Of a stretch of DNA of 64,000 nucleotides, positions 33,822 to 41,978 are shown piece after piece; position 1 is the first letter of the stretch, and the number at the start of each line of letters is the position of its first letter. Source of the DNA: Microbacterium memoriense. GTDB taxonomy: Bacteria > Actinomycetota > Actinomycetes > Actinomycetales > Microbacteriaceae. The stretch lies in assembly GCF_025398275.1 (NCBI RefSeq), contig NZ_JAODOR010000010.1, positions 1-64,000 of the forward strand. The letters run 5' to 3'. The notes under the pieces were generated by a model. The model worked only from the letters and a program-made list of their open reading frames with translations. It was not told the origin of the DNA and searched no databases. The position numbers and the translations under genes are program-made.

Positions 33822-34148
33822 TCAGCCGAGCAGGACCTCGCCGGTGCCCGACCCGGCGGGTTCGGGTACGACGTAGAGACCCGTACCGGAGTTTGCGGTG
33901 TGGGTGAGCGCCTCGAGCCACGCGCGGTTGAGGGTGGGCTGCCGACTGCCGTGGAACTTGAAGACGAGGGACGCCTGGGGGTGCAGCCAGACCGTCGTGC
34001 GGCCATCGCCGAGGCTCGCGTCATTGCGCCAGGTGAAGAAGAACGGTTCGCTGCGACGGAGCTTCTGACCGATCACGACTTGCAGGTGCGCCAGCACCCG
34101 ATCGTCGAGTTCGACCTTCGCATCGCCTTCATAGCTGAACCTGCCCAC
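33822..34148 (-). CDS. Short conserved actinobacterial protein, paralog B (DUF7882-like)
   Basis: A 108-residue paralog of the protein at 33071-33427. It aligns along its whole length: GRFSYEGDAKVELDDRVLA for GTLYYGGSATPIHIDDRALA, HLQVVIGQKLRRSEPFFFTW for HLKVVLATKLRRGESFTVSW, VWLHPQASLVFKF for IWMHPSIPIRFVF, and LNRAWLEALTHTANSGTG at the end. GTG start at 34148 with TAGGAG overlapping the previous stop, 4 bp after the gene at 34153. Function unknown. Confidence 0.8.
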   Translation of the reverse strand: MGRFSYEGDAKVELDDRVLAHLQVVIGQKLRRSEPFFFTWRNDASLGDGRTTVWLHPQASLVFKFHGSRQPTLNRAWLEALTHTANSGTGLYVVPEPAGSGTGEVLLG

Positions 34149-34152
34149 GCTC

Positions 34153-34428
34153 CTACCGTAATGCGTCTGCGCGCCGCGAGATCTCTGCACACGCGCGATC
34201 CGCCCCATCGACGACCATCGGGAGGTCGATGAAGGCGTCGACGACGGCGAGGACGCCGTTCGCGCCGAGGAGAATCGCACACTGGCTGAGGCTGCCGTCG
34301 TAGAGCGTGGGGAAGTGGACGATGTCGGTTTCGTCGCGGTCGAGAAGCACGCGCGCGTAGTCCAGAACGGCATCCGCAACGTCGTCCGTGGTGAGAATCC
34401 GGTGCCCGTCGAACAGGATGTCTTTCAC
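34153..34428 (-). CDS. Small hypothetical protein
   Basis: A 91-residue protein, VKDILFDGHRILTTDDVADA, with GTG at 34428 as the best start; a longer reading to 34512 is polar and unconvincing. A helix-rich domain follows (VLDYARVLLDRDETDIVHFP) and a hydrophobic strand AILLGANGVLAVVDAFID, suggesting an alpha/beta fold. It is translationally close (4 bp) to the DUF7882-like paralog B and so probably works with it. Confidence 0.7.
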   Translation of the reverse strand: MKDILFDGHRILTTDDVADAVLDYARVLLDRDETDIVHFPTLYDGSLSQCAILLGANGVLAVVDAFIDLPMVVDGADRACAEISRRADALR

Positions 34429-34611
34429 GATCTCACCCTCAGTCTCGGTTTCGTGTCTTCGCTGGTGTTCAGTGAACCGAGGAACGCGCCGGACCGGCGA
34501 GGGCCTTGACATCGCCGGGGCGATGGCGATACGCGTGGCGCTTTCTACTGAGCAATGCGCGTGTTGTCAACCCATCTGCCGATTCGGGCGTCGCGGGTGG
34601 AAGATCGAAGC

Positions 34612-34767
34612 ATGCCTCTTGCGATCATTCTTCTCGTCATTGCCATCGTCCTGATCCTGTTCGGCGTCTTCGTCGAAGCGGCGAAGTTCCTGCTGTGGAT
34701 CGGGCTCGTGATTCTGGTCATCGCGATCATCGCGTGGTTGATGAAGGTCATCCGCCGGAACGCGTGA
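34612..34767 (+). CDS. Small hydrophobic membrane peptide
   Basis: A 51-residue protein that is almost all membrane: two closely spaced hydrophobic helices (MPLAIILLVIAIVLILFGVF and FLLWIGLVILVIAIIAWLM) with a short basic tail KVIRRNA. Small two-helix hydrophobic proteins of this kind are frequent in actinobacteria and linked to stress in some species. ATG at 34612 is preferred to one at 34555. A strong terminator begins 6 bp past the stop. Confidence 0.65.
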   Translation: MPLAIILLVIAIVLILFGVFVEAAKFLLWIGLVILVIAIIAWLMKVIRRNA

Positions 34768-34773
34768 CCCCCG

Positions 34774-34813
34774 ACAAACGAGGGGGACGGCATCCGCCGT
34801 CCCCCTCGTTTGT
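34774..34813. terminator. Strong bidirectional terminator
   Basis: An 18-bp perfect stem (ACAAACGAGGGGGACGGC and its complement) with a 4-base loop. Each strand ends in a T-containing tail (GTTTGT), so it can end both the rightward small membrane gene and the leftward desaturase transcript. Confidence 0.88.
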
Positions 34814-34830
34814 GGTTCTCCGATGCGGCG

Positions 34831-35949
34831 TCAGACGCGGCGGTACTCGCCGACCATCGGGCAGTCGAACGGGTCGCGTGCGGCCAGGCCCACGCGATTG
34901 AGGTAGTCGATCACGATGGCGTACGAACGCCACAGGCTGGTCTCCGTGTACGGGATGCCGGTCGACTCGCACGCATCCTTGACGATCAGTCGCGCCTTCG
35001 ACAGGTGCGGCCTGGCCATGCTCGGGAACAGGTGGTGCTCGACCTGATAGTTGAGCCCACCCATGAACCAGGTCGCCCACCATCCACCGCGGATGTTGCG
35101 GGAGGTGCGCACCTGCTTGCTGAAGAAGTCGAGGCGGGCGTGCTCGTCGATGATCGGCATGCCCTTGTGGTTGGGCGCGAACGATGCCCCCATGTAGACG
35201 CCGAAGACGGCCATCTGCACGCCGATGAACGCGAACGCCATCCCGAGCGGCAGCAGCAAGAACACCGGCACCAGGACGAGCGCGAGACGGGCGGCGATGA
35301 GCGACAGCTCGATCCAGCGGCCCTTGACCTGCGGCTCGGTGACGAGGTACTTGATGCTGAGGTAGTGAAGGTTGAGTCCTTCGAGCGTGAGGAGCGGGAA
35401 GAACAGCCAGCCCTGCTTGCGCGTGATCAGACGGACGAGACCGCGGGACTTCGCGGCATCCTCTTCGAGGAATGAGATCGTGTCGACCTCGATATCGGGG
35501 TCCTTGTTCACGCGGTTCGGGTTGGCGTGGTGGCGGGAGTGCTTCGCATCCCACCACGCGTAGCTCATGCCGACAGCGCCGCTGGCGAGCACCCGCGCGA
35601 GCCGGTCGTTGGCGGGTCCGGTCGCGAGGATCTGACGGTGAGCCGCCTCGTGGGCGAGGAAGGCCGCCTGTGTGAAGACGATGCCGAGGGCTCCCGCGAT
35701 GAGGAGCTGGAACCAGCTGTCGCCGAGCAGGATGAAGCCGGCGACGCAGGCACCGAACGCGAGCGCGACGCCGACACCGACGAGGGCGTAGAAGAGGGGC
35801 GCGCGGCGCAGAAGCCCGAGCTCCTTGGCGACCTGGGAGACCTGGGTATACGCGCGGGCGACCGGGGGAAAGGTCTCGGCAGTCGCGTAGGTCTGGCGGA
35901 TGGGGCCCATCGTAGAGGTGGGCTGCGGTGCGAGGACGGGTGCGGCCAC
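34831..35949 (-). CDS. Membrane fatty acid desaturase
   Basis: A 372-residue acyl desaturase. The three histidine boxes that hold the di-iron centre are present: HEAAH (near 100-104), HSRHH (near 137-141) and QVEHH (near 302-306). Two pairs of membrane helices lie between them (about 50-95 and 200-240). It introduces double bonds into membrane acyl chains, usually in response to cold; electrons come from a ferredoxin- or cytochrome-type donor not encoded here. The gene stands alone between a terminator and a divergent ROK kinase. Confidence 0.92.
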   Translation of the reverse strand: MAAPVLAPQPTSTMGPIRQTYATAETFPPVARAYTQVSQVAKELGLLRRAPLFYALVGVGVALAFGACVAGFILLGDSWFQLLIAGALGIVFTQAAFLAHEAAHRQILATGPANDRLARVLASGAVGMSYAWWDAKHSRHHANPNRVNKDPDIEVDTISFLEEDAAKSRGLVRLITRKQGWLFFPLLTLEGLNLHYLSIKYLVTEPQVKGRWIELSLIAARLALVLVPVFLLLPLGMAFAFIGVQMAVFGVYMGASFAPNHKGMPIIDEHARLDFFSKQVRTSRNIRGGWWATWFMGGLNYQVEHHLFPSMARPHLSKARLIVKDACESTGIPYTETSLWRSYAIVIDYLNRVGLAARDPFDCPMVGEYRRV

Positions 35950-36090
35950 GAGTGGCTCCAGTCGTTCGGCGCGGATCCTGAAGGAGTTCCGTCGAGCGAA
36001 GCCAAAGGCGGATGCCGATCGCTGGGGCCGACACTACGCTGGGGCCCATGCCGTGCAAGGCATGGAACAGGGCTCTCGGGGAGGATTCAC

Positions 36091-37008
36091 ATGGCACTCG
36101 CACTCGCGATCGATCTCGGCGGCACCAAGGTCGAAGCGGCCCTCGTCGACGCGAGCGGCGCGATCGTCCCGGGGTCCCGCGCGCGGTCTGCGACGGGCGC
36201 GGCTGCCGCGACCGACCGCACGGTGCTGGAGCGTGCGCTGGCCGATGTGATCGCCCATTGCCGGGCGCTGCCCGAGTGGGGCGCGGTGACGGCGGTCGGC
36301 ATCGGCGCGGCCGGTCCGATCGACCGGACCGCGGGCACGATCTCCCCCATCAACCTCCCCGCCGCGCACGGCATGCCCATCGTCCGACTCGTGGCGCGCG
36401 AGAGCGGGCTGGATGATGTCACCCTGCGACTGGATGGCACGTGCATCGCACTCGCGGAGGCATGGCTCGGCGCCGCGCAGGGCGTCGCGAATGCGATCGT
36501 GTTCGTCGTCTCGACGGGTGTCGGGGGCGGGATCATCTCCGACGGCCGCCTCATCGGCGGCGGGTCGGGCAACGCCGGGCATGTCGGGCAGGTCGTCGTG
36601 ACGGAGATCGACGGGGATGCCGCAGCATCCACCGTGGAACAGCTCGCTTCGGGACCACACATCGTCGCCTGGGCGCAGCGGCAGGGCTGGGCGGGAACGA
36701 CCGGCGAGGACCTCGCGGCCGCGTACCGCGATGGTGATGCCGTCGCGGTCGCCGCAGTCGCCCGGTCGGCGCACGCGATCGGCGTCGGGCTCGCGAACGC
36801 GGCGACGCTCCTCGACCTGGAACTCGCCGTCGTGGGTGGCGGATTCTCGTTCGTCGCAGAAGATTTCCCCGAACGGATCGAGGCCGCCGTGCGCGCAGCG
36901 TCCGTGAATGCCTACGCCGCGCGCCTGCGCGTCGTCAGAGCCGGGCTCGGTGGCGATGCACCGCTGATCGGCGCCGCCGCGCTCGTGCACCGCCGCGACC
37001 TCCTCTAG
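36091..37008 (+). CDS. ROK-family sugar kinase
   Basis: A 305-residue ROK (repressor, ORF, kinase) protein without a DNA-binding domain, so a kinase such as glucokinase. The phosphate-binding DLGGTKVEAALVD (near 7-19), the IGAAGPID loop, and GVGGGIISDGRLIGGGSGNAGHVG (near 145-165, split) with the catalytic region are present. The usual zinc motif CxCGxxGCxE after GHxG is absent: the sequence runs GHVGQVVVTEIDGDAAAST. Start ATG at 36091 with GGGGAGG upstream. Substrate unknown. Confidence 0.85.
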   Translation: MALALAIDLGGTKVEAALVDASGAIVPGSRARSATGAAAATDRTVLERALADVIAHCRALPEWGAVTAVGIGAAGPIDRTAGTISPINLPAAHGMPIVRLVARESGLDDVTLRLDGTCIALAEAWLGAAQGVANAIVFVVSTGVGGGIISDGRLIGGGSGNAGHVGQVVVTEIDGDAAASTVEQLASGPHIVAWAQRQGWAGTTGEDLAAAYRDGDAVAVAAVARSAHAIGVGLANAATLLDLELAVVGGGFSFVAEDFPERIEAAVRAASVNAYAARLRVVRAGLGGDAPLIGAAALVHRRDLL

Positions 37009-37106
37009 CGCCGCGCAGACGACGGGGCAAAACGGCGTCGTCAACCCCTTCACGTGGGGGCGCGACAAGGGTTAGCGTGGAGGTTCCAGAGCAAAGGAGC
37101 CCGGTC

Positions 37107-37271
37107 ATGACGAACCTCCCCCTTCCCCCGCACCTCCCCGTGCCGGACAGTGATATCCCCGAGGGTGAACCAGTCGTCGAGGTCGACGGCCACGAAGAGG
37201 TCGATCCGGATGCGAACGAGGACCTGATCGACAGCGCGGATGCCGACCGCCTCGCGTCCGAGGGCGAGTAG
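37107..37271 (+). CDS. Small acidic protein
   Basis: A 54-residue acidic protein (MTNLPLPPHLPVPDSDIPEG), rich in Pro at the start and Asp/Glu afterwards (EVDPDANEDLIDSADADRL). AAAGGAGCC precedes the ATG. It appears disordered. It lies 88 bp before the alpha-galactosidase start. No known family is claimed. Confidence 0.6.
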   Translation: MTNLPLPPHLPVPDSDIPEGEPVVEVDGHEEVDPDANEDLIDSADADRLASEGE

Positions 37272-37358
37272 CGCGGGAGACGTCTGACAGCGCCATCGAC
37301 CGGCAGACTAGTGAGGGCCACCCATGGCCACGATCACATCCCCCTGCGAAAAGACGGC

Positions 37359-39494
37359 ATGACTCTCACCGATTCCCCTCGCCTCATCCACCTCCGCCGC
37401 GGCGGGACGAGCCTGATCGCACGGCTCAATGACGACGATCTGCCGACCGTGTTGCACTGGGGGCCGCAGATCGACGGCGACGATCTCGGCGATGTCCTCA
37501 CCGCGCTGGCGGTGCCGGTCGGCGACTCGGTGGTCTACGCGCAACCGCTCGTGGGGCTCCTCCCGCTCCACACGCGTGGATGGCTGGGGCACCCCGGCAT
37601 CCTGGGGAGCCGCGGCGGGCGCAGTTGGTCGTTCGCGCCGGCATCCGTCCAGCACACGGTCGAAGACGACGAGGGCACCGCGCGTCTGGTGAGTCTCGCG
37701 ACCGACCCGGCCAACGCGCTCGAGGTCGTGACCGAGCTCGTACTCGAACCGGCGGGCCTCGTCCGTGTGCGCGCCACGGTGACGAACCGCGGCGACGACG
37801 GGTATGAGGTCGTCGCCCTCGAACCGGCTCTTCCGGTTCCCGCTGTCGCCGACGAGCTCCTCGACATGACCGGCCGCCATGCGCACGAGCGTGCGCCGCA
37901 GCGGCATCCGTTCCGGCACGGTCGCTGGACCCGCGAGGCATGGGGTGGCCGCCCGGGACACGACTCAGCCACCGTCCTGTGCGCCGGCGAGAGTGACTTC
38001 GGCTTCCGTCGCGGCACGGTGTGGGGCGTCCACCTGGCCTGGTCGGGCAACGGCGTCGTCTCGGCCGAACGCACCAACACCGGATGGCGGCTCCTCAGCG
38101 GTGGCGAAAAGCTGCTGCCGGGCGAGATCGTGCTCGCGCAGAACGAGAGTTACTCCTCACCGTGGGTGATGGGGTCGTGGGGCGACGGGCTCGATGCGTT
38201 CGCCGGACGGTTCCACGAGTTCCTGCGCGCACGTCCCCAGCATCCGTCCACCGCACGTCCGGTCATCCTCAATACGTGGGAGGCCGTCTATTTCGATCAC
38301 GACCTGCCTCGCCTGCTCGACCTGGCGGAGCGCGCCGCCGGTCTGGGCGTCGAGCGGTTCGTCCTCGACGACGGGTGGTTCACCGGCCGACGCGACGACA
38401 CCGCCGGGCTCGGCGACTGGCAGGTCGATGCCGACGTCTGGCCGGACGGCCTCGGCCCTCTCGCCGACCGGGTGCACGAACTCGGGATGGAATTCGGTCT
38501 GTGGTTCGAACCCGAGATGGTCAATCTCGAGTCGGAGCTGGCGCGCCGGCATCCGGAATGGGTGTTCGGCACCGCGAACGGACCCGGCGTCCCGTCGCGC
38601 CAGCAGCACGTGCTCGACCTCGGGCATCCGGCGGCATATGAGTATGTGCTCGAGAGCATGTCCGCGCTCATCGCGGAATACGACATCGACTACCTCAAGT
38701 GGGATCACAACCGTCCGCTCGTCGACGCGGGGCACAGCCCGTCGTTCCAACCGGGCGTGCACGATCAGACCCTCGCGACGTATCGGATGCTGGACGCACT
38801 CACGAGCAGGCACCCCGGACTCGAGATCGAATCGTGCTGCGGGGGCGGCGGCCGCATCGACCTCGGGATCATGGAGCACTGCGCCCGCGTGTGGGTGTCG
38901 GACTGCATCGACGCGCACGAGCGGCAGCGTCTGCAGCGCTGGACATCGCTGATCCTCCCGCCGGAGCTCATGGGCACGCACGTCGGCGCCGATCACGACC
39001 ACACGACCGGTCGCGCGCTCGATCTCGACTTCCGCGCGGGGACAGCGATCTGGGGCCACTTCGGGATCGAGTGGGACCTCGCCGTCGCGGCGCCCGATGA
39101 CCTCGCCCATCTCGGCGAATGGATCGCGTTCCACAAGCGGATGCGTCCCCTTCTGCACTCGGGCACGGTCGTGCATGCCGACTCATCCAACCCGGCGGTC
39201 GAGCTCGAAGGCGTGGTCGCGCGCGACGGATCCGAGGCGCTGTATCGGTTGAGCGTCGTCGACCACTCGGTCGAAGCGCCACTCGGACGCATCCAGCTCC
39301 CGGGGCTCGATGGGGCGCGGCGCTACCGGGTCGAGCTCGTCGATCTCGCGGTCAGCAGCATTCGCCCCGACGGGATGCCGGACTGGGCCCGGACCGGCGT
39401 GACCCTCAGCGGCGAAGCCCTGACGAAGCTGGGCCTCGCGACACCGATGATGAACGTCGACCGCTCGACGCTCATCCGGGCCGTGGGCATCTGA
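37359..39494 (+). CDS. Alpha-galactosidase (GH36)
   Basis: A 711-residue GH36 alpha-galactosidase. Domains: N-terminal beta-sandwich (about 1-300), (beta/alpha)8 barrel (about 310-620) and a C-terminal beta domain. The catalytic nucleophile is the Asp in YLKWDHNR; the acid/base is the Asp in VWVSDCIDA, preceded by the substrate loop CCGGGGRIDLG. No signal peptide, so it acts in the cytoplasm on melibiose, raffinose or galactomannan oligosaccharides after import. ATG at 37359 is chosen; an upstream in-frame start at 37311 adds 16 unlikely residues. The next gene starts 1 bp after its stop. Confidence 0.93.
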   Translation: MTLTDSPRLIHLRRGGTSLIARLNDDDLPTVLHWGPQIDGDDLGDVLTALAVPVGDSVVYAQPLVGLLPLHTRGWLGHPGILGSRGGRSWSFAPASVQHTVEDDEGTARLVSLATDPANALEVVTELVLEPAGLVRVRATVTNRGDDGYEVVALEPALPVPAVADELLDMTGRHAHERAPQRHPFRHGRWTREAWGGRPGHDSATVLCAGESDFGFRRGTVWGVHLAWSGNGVVSAERTNTGWRLLSGGEKLLPGEIVLAQNESYSSPWVMGSWGDGLDAFAGRFHEFLRARPQHPSTARPVILNTWEAVYFDHDLPRLLDLAERAAGLGVERFVLDDGWFTGRRDDTAGLGDWQVDADVWPDGLGPLADRVHELGMEFGLWFEPEMVNLESELARRHPEWVFGTANGPGVPSRQQHVLDLGHPAAYEYVLESMSALIAEYDIDYLKWDHNRPLVDAGHSPSFQPGVHDQTLATYRMLDALTSRHPGLEIESCCGGGGRIDLGIMEHCARVWVSDCIDAHERQRLQRWTSLILPPELMGTHVGADHDHTTGRALDLDFRAGTAIWGHFGIEWDLAVAAPDDLAHLGEWIAFHKRMRPLLHSGTVVHADSSNPAVELEGVVARDGSEALYRLSVVDHSVEAPLGRIQLPGLDGARRYRVELVDLAVSSIRPDGMPDWARTGVTLSGEALTKLGLATPMMNVDRSTLIRAVGI

Positions 39495-39495
39495 G

Positions 39496-40752
39496 ATGAG
39501 CCTCGACCTGACCAATTGGGCCGGCAACATCCAGTTCCGCGCGCGCGCCGTGCTCACCCCGCCGGCGGTGGATGAGCTGCGCCGCGTCGTCGCGAGCGAG
39601 CGCTCGATCCGGGTGGTCGGCAGCCGCCACTCGTTCACCGACATCGCCGACACGGACGGCGTGCTCATCTCCCTCGAGGCGTTGACGCGGGCGGACGACA
39701 TCGTCGTCGCGCCCGATCGGGCCACGGTGCGGGTTCCGGCCGGCATCCGGTACGGAGATCTCGTGCCGACGCTCGAACGTGAAGGGCTGGCGCTGCACAA
39801 CCTCGCCTCGCTGCCGCACATCTCAGTCGCGGGAGCGGTGCAAACGGGCACGCACGGCTCGGGCGACCGCGCGGGATCGCTCGCGACCCAGGTCGCGGCG
39901 CTCGAGCTGGTCACGGCATCCGGCGATCTCGTGACGATCACCCGCGGCGACGAGGACTTCGCCGGGTACGTCGTCGGGCTCGGCGCGCTCGGTGTCGTCA
40001 CCCACGTGCACCTCGATGTCGAGCCCGCATACGATGTCGCCCAGACGGTCTACGAAGGCGTGACCTGGGATGCCGCCCTCGCGGACTTCGACACCCTCAC
40101 GTCGGCGGGTGACAGCGTGAGCCTGTTCACCCGGTGGGCGGATGCGGATCACATCGATCAGGTGTGGGTGAAAGCGCGCGTCGGGCATGCTGGCGGCGAC
40201 CTCGGCCGGTTCGGAGGGACACCGGCCGACGGGCCGCGGCATCCGCTTCCTGGCATCGACCCGACGCCGTGCACGGCCCAAGGCGGAGAGCCCGGGCGGT
40301 GGTTTGACCGACTCCCCCATTTCCGACTCGCGTTCATGCCGTCGTCGGGCGAGGAACTCCAGTCCGAGTACCTCGTGCCGCGGCGGGATGCCCACGCCGC
40401 GATCACCGCGTTGCGGTCGCTGGCGGAACCGATCTCAGCCCTGCTCCTGGTGTGCGAGGTGCGGACGATCGCCGCCGACGATCTGTGGCTCTCGGGCGCC
40501 TCCGGCACGGAGACCGTCGGTCTCCACTTCACGTGGCGCCCCGACGAGCTTGGGGTGCGCGCCTTCCTTCCGACACTCGAGCACGCCCTGCCGCGCAACG
40601 CGCGCCCCCACTGGGGCAAGGTTTTCACGATGCCCGGCGATGAGGTCGCGCGCCGCTACCCCGAGTGGGAGCGCTTCGCCACGCTGCGACGCACACTCGA
40701 CCCCACCGGTCGGTTCACGAACGCGTACCTGGACCGGGTGGGATTGGGCTGA
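39496..40752 (+). CDS. Alditol oxidase-like FAD flavoprotein
   Basis: A 418-residue oxidase of the vanillyl-alcohol-oxidase/alditol-oxidase (AldO, xylitol oxidase) type. The FAD domain has VVGSRHSFTDIA, where the His matches the residue covalently bound to FAD in AldO, and QTGTHGSGD. The C-terminal HWGKVFTMPGDEVARRYPEW and ending FTNAYLDRVGLG match the arabinonolactone/alditol oxidase family. It would oxidise a sugar alcohol or aldonolactone with O2, giving peroxide. It starts 1 bp past the alpha-galactosidase stop, so the two are co-expressed; the natural polyol is unknown. Confidence 0.87.
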   Translation: MSLDLTNWAGNIQFRARAVLTPPAVDELRRVVASERSIRVVGSRHSFTDIADTDGVLISLEALTRADDIVVAPDRATVRVPAGIRYGDLVPTLEREGLALHNLASLPHISVAGAVQTGTHGSGDRAGSLATQVAALELVTASGDLVTITRGDEDFAGYVVGLGALGVVTHVHLDVEPAYDVAQTVYEGVTWDAALADFDTLTSAGDSVSLFTRWADADHIDQVWVKARVGHAGGDLGRFGGTPADGPRHPLPGIDPTPCTAQGGEPGRWFDRLPHFRLAFMPSSGEELQSEYLVPRRDAHAAITALRSLAEPISALLLVCEVRTIAADDLWLSGASGTETVGLHFTWRPDELGVRAFLPTLEHALPRNARPHWGKVFTMPGDEVARRYPEWERFATLRRTLDPTGRFTNAYLDRVGLG

Positions 40753-40834
40753 CGGTCCCGCTGTTCCGTCCGTCATCGAGGCTCGGTAGAGTCGACGCGA
40801 GGGGACGTTCTGACCCTGACGAGTGGAGGTTGCT

Positions 40835-41041
40835 GTGCTCGACGATAAGAGCCGCGACGATGATCACGCCGTTGCAGAAATCGTCGGTCGCCTGCAGGAG
40901 CGGTTTCCGGACAAGTCGGCTGCCGAAATCTCCGCCGCGGTCGAGAGAGCTCGTGCGAGCTTCGACAGCGCGAAAGTCCGTGACTTCGTTCCTGTGCTCA
41001 TCGAGAAGGAAGCGAAAGCGCATCTGAAGGGCAAACGCTGA
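40835..41041 (+). CDS. Small three-helix-bundle protein
   Basis: A 68-residue helical protein (VLDDKSRDDDHAVAEIVGRL). Three short helices, the middle one FPDKSAAEISAAVERARASF and the last RDFVPVLIEKEAKAHLK, are typical of the small three-helix-bundle family (DUF3562-like) common in actinobacteria. GTG at 40835 is used because GTGGAGG lies 5 bases upstream. No partner is evident. Confidence 0.7.
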   Translation: MLDDKSRDDDHAVAEIVGRLQERFPDKSAAEISAAVERARASFDSAKVRDFVPVLIEKEAKAHLKGKR

Positions 41042-41060
41042 GGACCGGCAGACTGTCAGA

Positions 41061-41978
41061 GTGAATAGCGCCCAGCTCATCCGCGACCGGATCGTGCAAC
41101 AGGTCGATACCTCCGGGTTTCGCGCACACGGATTGCACGTGCGGATCGGCGACGACGTCGCGGAGCACCGCTGGGCTGCGGACGTTCGGGAAGAGATCCA
41201 TTCGGTCGCGAAAGGGCTGTGCGTACTCGCCGCGGGGATCGCCGCGGATGACGGGGCAGTCTCGATCGATGCACCGATAGCGGCCGCTCTGCCGGGGACG
41301 GAACTCGGTCACGGTGTCGAAGAGGTCACGCTCCGCCACCTGTTGACCATGACGAGCGGCATCGATCTGCCGTGGTCTGAGTCGATGATGACCGACTGGC
41401 CCGATCTCGCGATCGAGTTCTTGCGGCGACCGTCCCGAGGGCGCGTGTTCCAATACTCGAACGCGAGCACCTATACGGCGATGCGCGTGCTCGCTGCCCA
41501 GGTCGGCGACGCGGCAGAGTACGTCCGCTCTCGATTGCTCGACCCGCTGGGGATCGAGGACATCGCATGGAAACGATGCCCGAACGGGTGGATCCTCGCC
41601 GGCGAGGGCGTGGAACTGCGAACCGAGGAACTCGCCCGGATCGGGCAGCTCATCCGCGACCGCGGGCAGTGGAACGGTCGGCAGTTGGTGTCGGCCACCT
41701 GGGTCGATGCGATGCACAGCGACTGGGTTATCGCCGGGGCCAATCCCGGATATGACCGATACGCGTTCGCGGGGTGGGGCGGGCCGGGCTCGGCATGGCG
41801 CCTGCACGGCGCGTACGGGCAGATGCTCATCTTCTCCGGCGAGGCCGTCGTCACGATCACAGCCGACGACCACTTCGGCGCGGATGCCATGGCGGGTTTC
41901 GTGGCGGATGCCCTGGACGATCACCCGGTGCCGCCGCCCGTGCAGCGGCGGTCAACCGCCCGTTCAGAAGGGTGCTGA
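41061..41978 (+). CDS. Serine hydrolase (beta-lactamase/DD-peptidase family)
   Basis: A 305-residue class-C-type serine hydrolase. It contains the SxxK motif SVAK (near 48-51), the YxN motif YSN (near 132-134) and a LHGAYGQML third motif. There is no signal peptide, so a cytoplasmic esterase or amidase is more likely than a penicillin target or lactamase. GTG start at 41061. The stop overlaps the 3' end of the convergent HNH gene by 15 bp. Confidence 0.82.
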   Translation: MNSAQLIRDRIVQQVDTSGFRAHGLHVRIGDDVAEHRWAADVREEIHSVAKGLCVLAAGIAADDGAVSIDAPIAAALPGTELGHGVEEVTLRHLLTMTSGIDLPWSESMMTDWPDLAIEFLRRPSRGRVFQYSNASTYTAMRVLAAQVGDAAEYVRSRLLDPLGIEDIAWKRCPNGWILAGEGVELRTEELARIGQLIRDRGQWNGRQLVSATWVDAMHSDWVIAGANPGYDRYAFAGWGGPGSAWRLHGAYGQMLIFSGEAVVTITADDHFGADAMAGFVADALDDHPVPPPVQRRSTARSEGC

